Below are positions 11,469 to 20,300 of a DNA stretch of 64,000 bases, piece after piece; within the stretch, counting starts at the first letter, position 1, and every line of letters begins with the position of its first letter. The notes below the pieces were generated by a model, which had not been told where the DNA came from, made no database searches, and worked only from the letters and a program-made list of their open reading frames with translations. A program made the position numbers and the translations under genes. The stretch comes from Setophaga petechia (taxonomy: Eukaryota > Chordata > Aves > Passeriformes > Parulidae). The stretch lies in contig JANCRA010000016.1 in assembly GCA_024362935.1 (NCBI GenBank), positions 20,877,165-20,941,164 on the forward strand, in the 5' to 3' direction.

Positions 11469-14400
11469 GTGAAGGGAAAGGCAAGAGAGTGGGAAAGTAC
11501 TGTTTTCTAGCACTTTGCAAGCTGCTAACACAATCCCAGTGCTGTGTAGCAATTAGCTTGTCAGTGCACGGCAGTAAGTGTTTCTTGATACCTACATCTG
11601 AGCAAATAGCTTTTTCACTTTGTCTCGCAAGGGGAAAACGTTGCTGCTCACTAAACAACTTCCATCGTGTTGTAGAAGTTGCACAGACGGCTGCAGTGTG
11701 TTTTACAAAATGTAAAAGAAAGTTGTCTAAGACGCCTTCCTTTCAAGTATTAATGTGAAGGGAAAGGCAAGAGAGTGGGAAAGTACTGTTTTCTAGCACT
11801 TTGCAAGCTGCTAACACAGTCCTAGTGCTGTGTAGCAGTTAGCTGTTCAGTGCACTGCAGTAAGTGTTTCTTGTCACCTACATCTAAGCAAAAAGCTTTT
11901 TCACTATGTCTCGCAAGGAGAAAACCTTCCTGCTCACTAAACAACTTCCATCGTGTTGTAGATATTGCAGAGAAGGCTGCAGAGTTTTTTGACACAAGAA
12001 AAAGAAAGTTGTCTAAGATGCTTTCCTTTCAAATATTAATGTGAAGGGAAAGGCAAGAGAGTGGGAAAGTACTGTTTTCTAGCACTTTGCAGGCTGCTAA
12101 CACAATGGCAGTGCTGTCTAGTAGTTAGCTTTTCAGTGCACTGCAGTAAGTGTTTCTTCTCACCTACATCTAAGCAAATAGCTTTTTCACTATGTCTCGC
12201 AAGGAGAAAACCTTCTTGCTCACTAAACATCTCCTATCGTGTTCTAGGAGTTGCACAGAGGGCTGCAGTGTGTTCTGTAACAAGAAAAAGAAAGTTGTCT
12301 AAGACGCCTTCCTTTCAAGTATTAATGTGAAGGGAAAGGCAAGAGAGTGGGAAAGTACTGTTTTCTAGCAATTTCCAAGCTGCCAACACAATCCCAGTTC
12401 TGTGTAGCAATTAGCTGTTCAGTGCACTGCAGTAAGTGTTTCTTGTCACCTACATCTAAGCAAATACCTTTTCATTATGTCTCGCAAGGAGAAAACCTTC
12501 CTGCTCACTAAACAACTTCCATCGTGTTGTAGATGTTGCAGAGAGGGCTGCAGAGTTTTTTGACACAAGAAAAAGAAAGTTGTCTAAGATGCCTTCCTTT
12601 CAAGTATTAATGTGAAGGGAAAGGCAAGAGAGTGGGAAAGTACTGTTTTCTAGCACTTTGCAGGCTGCTAACACAATCCCAGTGCTGTGTACCAATTAAC
12701 TTGTCACTGCACTGCAGAAAGGGTTTCTTGTCACCTATATCTAAGCAAAAAGCTTTTTCACTATGTCTCGCAAGGAGAAAACCTTCCTGCTTACTAAACA
12801 TCTCCTATCGTGTTCCAGAAGTTGCACAGAGGGCTGCAGTGTGTTTTGACACAAGAAAAAGAAAGTTGTCTAAGACGCCTTCCTTTCAAGTATTAATGTG
12901 AAGGGAAAGGCAAGAGAGTGGGAAAGTACTGTTTTCTAGCACTCTAAAGCTACTAACACAATCGCAGTGCTGTGTAGCAATTAGCTTGTCAGTGCACGGC
13001 AGTAAGTGTTTCTTGATACCTACATCTGAGCAAATAGCTTTTTCACTTTGTCTCGCAAGGGGAAAACGTTGCTGCTCACTAAACAACTTCCATCGTGTTG
13101 TAGAAGTTGCACAGAGGGCTGCAGTGTCTTCTGTAACAAGAAAAAGAAAGTTGTCTAAGACGCCTTCCTTTCAAGTATTAATGTTAAGGGAAAGGCAAGA
13201 GAGTGGGAAAGTACTGTTTTCTAGCACTTTGCAAGCTGCTAACACAATCCCAGTGCTGTGTAGCAATTAGCTTTTCAGTGCACTGCAGTAAGTGTTTCTT
13301 GATACCTACATCTGAGCAAATAGCTTTTTCACTTTGTCTCGCAAGGAGAAAACCTTCCTGCTCACTAAACATTTCCTATCGTGTTCTAGAAGTTGCACAG
13401 AGGGCTGCAGTGTGTTTTGCAAAATGTAAAAGAAAGTTGTCTAAGACGCCTTCCTTTCAAGTATTAATGTGAAGGGAAAGGCAAGAGAGTGGGAAAGTAC
13501 TGTTTTCTAGCACTTTGCAAGCTGCTAACACAGTCCTAGTGCTGTGTAGCAGTTAGCTGTTCAGTGCACTGCAGTAAGTGTTTCTTGTCACCTACATCTA
13601 AGCAAAAAGCTTTTTCACTATGTCTCGCAAGGAGAAAACCTTCCTGCTCACTAAACATCTCCTATCGTGTTCTAGAAGTTGCACAGAGGGCTGCAGTGTG
13701 TTCTGTAACAAGAAAAAGAAAGTTGTCTAAGACGCCTTCCTTTCAAGTATTAATGTGAAGGGAAAGGCAAGAGAGTGGGAAAGTACTGTTTTCTAGCACT
13801 TTGCAAGCTGCTAACACAATCCCAGTGCTGTGTAGCAATTAGCTTGTCAGTGCACGGCAGTAAGTGTTTCTTGATACCTACATCTGAGCAAATAGCTTTT
13901 TCACTTTGTCTCGCAAGGGGAAAACGTTGCTGCTCACTAAACAACTTCCATCGTGTTGTAGAAGTTGCACAGACGGCTGCAGTGTGTTTTACAAAATGTA
14001 AAAGAAAGTTGTCTAAGACGCCTTCCTTTCAAGTATTAATGTGAAGGGAAAGGCAAGAGAGTGGGAAAGTACTGTTTTCTAGCACTTTGCAAGCTGCTAA
14101 CACAATCCCAGTTCTGTGTAGCAATTAGCTGTTCAGTGCACTGCAGTAAGTGTTTCTTGTCACCTACATCTAAGCAAATAGCTTTTTCACTATGTCTCGC
14201 AAGGAGAAAACCTTCCTGCTCACTAAACAACTTCCATCGTGTTGTAGATGTTGCAGAGAGGGCTGCAGAGTTTTTTGACACAAGAAAAAGAAAGTTGTCT
14301 AAGATGCCTTCCTTTCAAGTAATAATGTGAAGGGAAAGGCAAGAGAGTGGGAAAGTACTGTTTTCTAGCACTTTGCAGGCTGCTAACACAATCCCAGTGC

Positions 14401-14612
14401 TGTGTACCAATTAACTTGTCACTGCACTGCAGTAAGGGTTTCTTGTAACCTATATCTAAGCAAATAGCTTTTTCACAATGTCTCGCAAGGAGAAAACCTT
14501 CTTGCTCACTAAACATCTCCTATCGTGTTCTAGAAGTTGCACAGAGGGCTGCAGTGTGTTCTGTAACAAGAAAAAGAAAGTTGTCTAAGACGCCTTCCTT
14601 TCAAGTATTAAT
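11469..14612 (+). repeat. 11-mer higher-order repeat, copy 2
   Basis: Tandem copy of 8325-11468 at a shift of 3,144 bp. I see no difference by reading, including both 1-bp deletions and the TTA change. This makes it the youngest-looking duplication in the window, or possibly an assembly expansion. Confidence 0.92.
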
Positions 14613-16184
14613 GTGAAGGGAAAGGCAAGAGAGTGGGAAAGTACTGTTTTCTAGCACTTTGCAAGCTGCTAACACAATCGCAGTGCTGTGTAGCAATTAG
14701 CTTGTCAGTGCACGGCAGTAAGTGTTTCTTGATACCTACATCTGAGCAAATAGCTTTTTCACTTTGTCTCGCAAGGGGAAAACGTTGCTGCTCACTAAAC
14801 AACTTCCATCGTGTTGTAGAAGTTGCACAGAGGGCTGCAGTGTGTTTTGCAAAATGTAAAAGAAAGTTGTCTAAGAGGCCTTCCATTCAAGTATTAATGT
14901 GAAGGGAAAGGAAAGAGAGTGGGAAAGTACTGTTTTCTAGCACTTTGCAAGCTGCTAACACAGTACTAGTGCTGTGTAGCAGTTAGCTGTTCAGTGCACT
15001 GCAGTAAGTGTTTCTTGTCACCTACATCTAAGCAAAAAGCTTTTTCACTATGTCTCGCAAGGAGAAAACCTTCCTGCTCACTAAACAACTTCCATCGTGT
15101 TGTAGATGTTGCAGAGAGGGCTGCAGAGTTTTTTGACACAAGAAAAAGAAAGTTGTCTAAGACGCCTTCCTTTCAAGTATTAATGTGAAGGGAAAGGCAA
15201 GAGAGTGGGAAAGTACTGTTTTCTAGCACTTTGCAGGCTGCTAACACAATCCCAGTGCTGTGTACCAATTAACTTGTCACTGCACTGCAGTAAGTGTTTC
15301 TTGTCACCTACATCTAAGCAAATAGCTTTTTCACTATGTCTCGCAAGGAGAAAACCTTCTTGGTCACTAAACATCTCCTATCGTGTTCTAGAAGTTGCAC
15401 AGAGGGCTGCAGTGTCTTCTGTAACAAGAAAAAGAAAGTTGTCTAAGACGCCTTCCTTTCAAGTATTAATGTGAAGGGAAAGGCAAGAGAGTGGGAAAGT
15501 ACTGTTTTCTAGCACTTTGCAAGCTGCTAACACAATCGCAGTGCTGTGTAGCAATTAGCTTGTCAGTGCACGGCAGTAAGTGTTTCTTGATACCTACATC
15601 TGAGCAAATAGCTTTTTCACTTTGTCTCGCAAGGGGAAAAGGTTGCTGCTCACTAAACAACTTCCATCATGTTGTAGAAGTTCCACAGAGGGCTGCAGTG
15701 TGTTTTGCAAAATGTAAAAGAAAGTTGTCTAAGACGCCTTCCTTTCAAGTATTAATGTGAAGGGAAAGGCAAGAGAGTGGGAAAGTACTGTTTTCTAGCA
15801 CTTTGCAAGCTGCTAACACAATCCCAGTTCTGTGTAGCAATTAGCTTTTCAGTGCACTGCAGTAAGTGTTTCTTGTCACCTACATCTAAGCAAATAGCTT
15901 TTTCACTATGTCTCGCAAGGAGAAAACCTTCTTGCTCACTAAACATTTCCTATCGTGTTCCAGAAGTTGCACAGAGGGCTGCAGTGTGTTTTGACACAAG
16001 AAAAAGAAAGTTGTCTAAGACGCCTTCCATTCAAGTATTAATGTGAAGGGAAAGGCAAGAGAGTGGCAAAGTACTGTTTTCTATCACTTTGAAAGCTGCT
16101 TACCCAATCCCAGTTTTGTGCCGCTTCGTAGTTCGCCGTTCAGAAGCTGCCGCAGTCTCTGTTTCCCGGAGAAGGAGAAGACGC

Positions 16185-16200
16185 TTCTTGGCGCGAAGAA
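16185..16200 (+). promoter_or_regulatory. E2F-like site within a dyad
   Basis: TTCTT and AAGAA arms flank GGCGCG, making a 16-bp near-palindrome. Its centre, TTGGCGCGAA, matches the TTSSCGCSAA form of the E2F/DP consensus on both strands. The site recurs at 22919, 35946, 50118, 57419 and 63583. Occupancy is unknown. Confidence 0.4.
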
Positions 16201-16212
16201 TCTGGTGTCGTT

Positions 16213-16228
16213 ACGCCGATCGCGGCGT
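16213..16228. promoter_or_regulatory. GC-rich inverted repeat ACGCCG-ATCG-CGGCGT
   Basis: Six-bp perfect arms around a four-base centre, so it could form a short hairpin or bind a dimeric factor. The repeat is present in all six islands at the same offset from the cassette start (170 bp). Confidence 0.5.
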
Positions 16229-16259
16229 GCTCCGGAGAACAGCTACGGCCGAGAGACAC

Positions 16260-16279
16260 CCGGAAGCGGCGCTTAAAGG
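16260..16279 (+). promoter_or_regulatory. ETS-like site followed by TATA-like box
   Basis: CCGGAAGC (16260-16267) fits the core of ETS-family sites (CCGGAAGY), which are common in vertebrate CpG-island promoters. CTTAAAGG begins five bases later and is a weak TATA-like element. If used on the + strand, initiation would fall near 16300-16310, inside the island, with transcription running into the divergent monomers and then the canonical array. This is inference from motif spacing. Confidence 0.35.
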
Positions 16280-16484
16280 CACAGTGCTCCGTCTCCTGGT
16301 CTTTAGCGTCTCCTGCCGGCTACACCTTAGCAAAAAGCTTTTTCATTCTGTCTCGCCAGGAGAAACTGTGTCTGTTCACAAAAAACCTCCCATCGTGCTC
16401 TAGAGGTTGCAGGCAGCTCTGCAGAGTGTTTTGCAACAAGAAAAAGTAACTTGTCCAAAAAAGCCATCAATTCGAATGTTCCTG

Positions 16485-17343
16485 GAAAGGGAAAATGCAG
16501 GAGAGCGGATAGGTACTGTTTTCTACCAGTTTGCAAGCTGGACACACAATCCCAGTGTTATACTACGATTGACTTTGCAGTGCACTGTAATAATTGCCTA
16601 TTGTTACTACATCTAAGCCAATAGCGTTTGCATTATATCTCTTCAGGAGAAACTGTACCAGTTCAGAAAACAACTCTCATTTTTTCTAGAAGTTGCACGG
16701 AGGTGTGCAGAGTGTTTTGCAAGAAGCAAAAGAAAGTTGTCCAAAACTGCTGCCATTCGAATAGTAATGCGAATGGAAAAGGCAGGAAAGTGGAAAGCTG
16801 CTGTTTTCTATCTGTTTGTAAGCTGCTTACACAATCCCAGAGTTGTGCAGCAATTAGTTTTTCAGTGCACTGTAGTAGGTGCCTCTTTTCACCTGCATCT
16901 AAGCAAATTGCTTTTTCCCCATGTCTCGCAAGGAGAAACTGAGCCAGTTCAGAAAACATCTCCCATCGAGTTCTAGAGATTGCAGGCAGGTGTGCAGAGT
17001 GTTTTGCAAGAAGCAAAAGAAAGTTGTCTAAAACGCCTTGCATTCAAATAGAAATGTGAATAGAAAAGGCAGGAGAAGGGAGAGGTACTGTTTTCTATCA
17101 GTTTGCAACCTGCTTACACAATCTGCGTGTTGTGCAGCAATTAGCTTGCAGTGCACTGTAGTAGGTGCCTCTTTTCACCTATATCTAAGCAAATTGCTTT
17201 TTCCCCATGTCTTGCAAAGAGAAACTGAGCCAGTTCAGAAAATATCTCCCATCGACTTCTAGAGATTGCAGGCAGGTGTGCAGAGCGTTTTGCAAGAAGC
17301 CAAAGAAAGTTGTCTAAAATTCTTTCCATTCGAATAGTAATGT
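16485..17343 (+). repeat. Cassette 1, three divergent monomers (285, 287 and 287 bp)
   Basis: Units at about 16485, 16770 and 17057 are clearly homologous to the canonical monomer (GTACTGTTTTCT, CACAATCCCAG, TTTTTCCCCATGTCTCGC, GAAAGTTGTC). They carry many private changes, such as GTAGTAGGTGCCTCTTTTC, GAGCCAGTTCAG and GCAGGCAGGTGTGCAG. The second and third resemble each other most. They differ far more from canonical units than those do from one another, so they look like older satellite retained with the island. Confidence 0.9.
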
Positions 17344-20300
17344 GCATGGAAAAGGCAGGAAGAGTGGAAAGGTACTGTTTTCTAGCACTTTGCAAGCTGC
17401 TAACACAATTCTAGTTCTGTGTAGCAATTAGCTGTTCAGTGCACTGCAGTAAGTGTTTCTTGTCACCCACATATAAGCAAATAGCTTTTTCACTATGTCT
17501 CGCAAGGAGAAAACCTTCCTGCTCACTAAACAACTTCCATCGTGTTGTAGATGTTGCAGAGAGGGCTGCAGAGTTTTTTGACACAAGAAAAAGAAAGTTG
17601 TCTAAGACGCCTTCCTTTCAAGTATTAATGTGAAGGGAAAGGCAAGAGAGTGGGAAAGTACTGTTTTCTAGCACTTTGCAAGCTGCTAACACAATCGCAG
17701 TGCTGTGTAGCAATTAGCTTGTCAGTGCACGGCAGTAAGTGTTTCTTGATACCTACATCTGAGCAAATAGCTTTTTCACTTTGTCTCGCAAGGGGAAAAC
17801 GTTGCTGCTCACTAAACAACTTCCATCGTGTTGTAGAAGTTGCACAGAGGGCTGCAGTGTCTTCTGTAACAAGAAAAAGAAAGTTGTCTAAGACGCCTTC
17901 CTTTCAAGTATTAATGTGAAGGGAAAGGCAAGAGAGTGGGAAAGTACTGTTTTCTAGCACTTTGCAAGCTGCTAACACAGTCCTAGTGCTGTGTAGCAGT
18001 TAGCTGTTCAGTGCACTGCAGTAAGTGTTTCTTGTCACCTACATCTAAGCAAAAAGCTTTTTCACTATGTCTCGCAAGGAGAAAACCTTCTTGCTCACTA
18101 AACATCTCCTATCATGTTCTAGGAGTTGCACAGAGGGCTGCAGTGTGTTCTGTAACAAGAAAAAGAAAGTTGTCTAAGACGCCTTCCTTTCAAATATTAA
18201 TGTGAAGGGAAAGGCAAGAGAGTGGGAAAGTACTGTTTTCTAGCACTTTGCAAGCTGCTAACACAATCGCAGTGCTGTGTAGCAATTAGCTTGTCAGTGC
18301 ACGGCAGTAAGTGTTTCTTGATACCTACATCTGAGCAAATAGCTTTTTCACTTTGTCTCGCAAGGGGAAAAGGTTGCTGCTCACTAAACAACTTCCATCA
18401 TGTTGTAGAAGTTGCACAGAGGGCTGCAGTGTGTTTTGCAAAATGTAAAAGAAAGTTGTCTAAGACGCCTTCCTTTCAAGTATTAATGTGAAGGGAAAGG
18501 CAAGAGAGTGGGAAAGTACTGTTTTCTAGCACTTTGCAAGCTGCTAACACAGTCCTAGTGCTGTGTAGCAGTTAGCTGTTCAGTGCACTGCAGTAAGTGT
18601 TTCTTGTCACCTACATCTAAGCAAAAAGCTTTTTCACTATGTCTCGCAAGGAGAAAACCTTCTTGCTCACTAAACATCTCCTATCGTGTTCTAGAAGTTG
18701 CACAGAGGGCTGCAGTGTGTTCTGTAACAAGAAAAAGAAAGTTGTCTAAGACGCCTTCCTTTCAAGTATTAATGTGAAGGGAAAGGCAAGAGAGTGGGAA
18801 AGTACTGTTTTCTAGCACTTTGCAAGCTGCTAACACAGTCCTAGTGCTGTGTAGCAGTTAGCTGTTCAGTGCACTGCAGTAAGTGTTTCTTGTCACCTAC
18901 ATCTAAGCAAATAGCTTTTTCACTATGTCTCGCAAGGAGAAAACCTTCTTGCTCACTAAACATCTCCTATCGTGTTCTAGGAGTTGCACAGAGGGCTGCA
19001 GTGTGTTCTGTAACAAGAAAAAGAAAGTTGTCTAAAACGCCTTCCTTTCAAATATTAATGTGAAGGGAAAGGCAAGAGAGTGGGAAAGTACTGTTTTCTA
19101 GCAATTTGCAAGCTGCTAACACAATCCCAGTTCTGTGTAGCAATTAGCTGTTCAGTGCACTGCAGTAAGTGTTTCTTGTCACCTACATCTAAGCAAATAG
19201 CTTTTTCACTATGTCTCGCAAGGAGAAAACCTTCCTGCTCACTAAACAACTTCCATCGTGTTGTAGATGTTGCAGAGAGGGCTGCAGAGTTTTTTGACAC
19301 AAGAAAAAGAAAGTTGTCTAAGATGCCTTCCTTTCAAGTATTAATGTGAAGGGAAAGGCAAGAGAGTGGGAAAGTACTGTTTTCTAGCACTTTGCAGGCT
19401 GCTAACACAATCCCAGTGCTGTGTACCAATTAACTTGTCACTGCACTGCAGTAAGAGTTTCTTGTAACCTATATCTAAGCAAATAGCTTTTTCACTATGT
19501 CTTGCAAGGAGAAAACCTTCTTGCTCACTAAACATTTCCTATCGTGTTCCAGAAGTTGCACAGAGGGCTGCAGTGTGTTCTGTAACAAGAAAAAGAAAGT
19601 TGTCTAAGACGCCTTCCTTTCAAGTATTAATGTGAAGGGAAAGACAAGAGAGTGGGAAAGTACTGTTTTCTAGCACTCTAAAGCTACTAACACAATCGCA
19701 GTGCTGTGTAGCAATTAGCTTGTCAGTGCACGGCAGTAAGTGTTTCTTGATACCTACATCTGAGCAAATAGCTTTTTCACTTTGTCTCGCAAGGGGAAAA
19801 CGTTGCTGCTCACTAAACAACTTCCATCGTGTTGTAGAAGTTGCACAGAGGGCTGCAGTGTCTTCTGTAACAAGAAAAAGAAAGTTGTCTAAGACGCCTT
19901 CCTTTCAAGTATTAATGTTAAGGGAAAGGCAAGAGAGTGGGAAAGTACTGTTTTCTAGCACTTTGCAAGCTGCTAACACAATCGCAGTTCTGTGTAGCAA
20001 TTAGCTTTTCAGTGCACTGCAGTAAGTGTTTCTTGATACCTACATCTGAGCAAATAGCTTTTTCACTTTGTCTCGCAAGGAGAAAACCTTCCTGCTCACT
20101 AAACATTTCCTATCGTGTTCTAGAAGTTGCACAGAGGGCTGCAGTGTGTTTTGCAAAATGTAAAAGAAAGTTGTCTAAGACGCCTTCCTTTCAAGTATTA
20201 ATGTGAAGGGAAAGGCAAGAGAGTGGGAAAGTACTGTTTTCTAGCACTTTGCAAGCTGCTAACACAGTCCTAGTGCTGTGTAGCAGTTAGCTGTTCAGTG

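Larger units (their letters stand above)
31..16042 (+). repeat. Canonical run 1: 56 monomers without a cassette
   Basis: Fifty-six units, four of them 285 bp long, give 16,012 bp. The order begins with types A, D, B, E, C (31-1460). It continues with a 13-mer repeat and its diverged copy (1461 to about 8324), two identical 11-mers (8325-14612), and the B, C, D, B, E-like run that precedes every cassette (14613-16042). It is the longest stretch in the window without a CpG island. Confidence 0.95.
16121..16320 (+). promoter_or_regulatory. CpG-island core 1, candidate satellite promoter
   Basis: Hand count over 200 bp gives 61 C, 62 G and 24 CpG, so 61.5% GC and observed/expected CpG of about 1.27. 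A canonical monomer has only about 2-6 CpG in 286 bp. In order the core holds an E2F-like TTGGCGCGAA (16188-16197), a GC-rich inverted repeat (16213-16228), an ETS-like CCGGAAGC (16260-16267) and a TATA-like CTTAAAGG (16272-16279). A promoter role is inferred from composition and motif order. No transcript start can be seen in sequence alone. Confidence 0.6.
16043..16484 (+). repeat. Cassette 1, expanded CpG-rich monomer (442 bp)
   Basis: Its first about 75 bp and its last about 160 bp align with the canonical monomer. Between the stretches corresponding to GTTTC and CTACA about 156 extra bp are present. Spacing between the flanking GTACTG landmarks (16071 and 16513) is 442 instead of 286. 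The same arrangement is found at shifts of 6734, 19761, 33933, 41234 and 47398. Confidence 0.95.
12898..19631 (+). repeat. 6,734-bp duplication containing cassette 1, left copy
   Basis: This block is repeated directly at 19632. Both copies open with the 285-bp B monomer and carry the TTA change, the type-C/B/A/D order, the cassette and its trailer. The interior differs in patches, notably around 14830-14960 and 18488-18773. Confidence 0.9.

Noticed and set aside
16121..16320. Embedded rRNA, tRNA, 5S or snRNA gene in the GC-rich core
   Set aside because: I found no cloverleaf, no A/B-box pair, no terminator T-run at its end and no recognisable rRNA or snRNA segment.
16121..16320. Transposon insertion as source of the extra 156 bp
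   Set aside because: I see no target-site duplication, terminal inverted repeat, poly-A tail or LTR ends at the joints. The edges grade into satellite sequence. Origin remains open.
16089..16403. Arg-rich 104-codon frame across the CpG island, present in all six copies
   Set aside because: Its conservation follows from near-identity of the DNA, other frames through the island are equally unchanged, and its composition is what GC-rich DNA gives. No domain is recognisable.
16663..17043. 126-codon minus-strand frame in the divergent monomers
   Set aside because: It reads across two diverged satellite units and translates repeat sequence resembling the other minus-strand frames. There is no sign of independent constraint.
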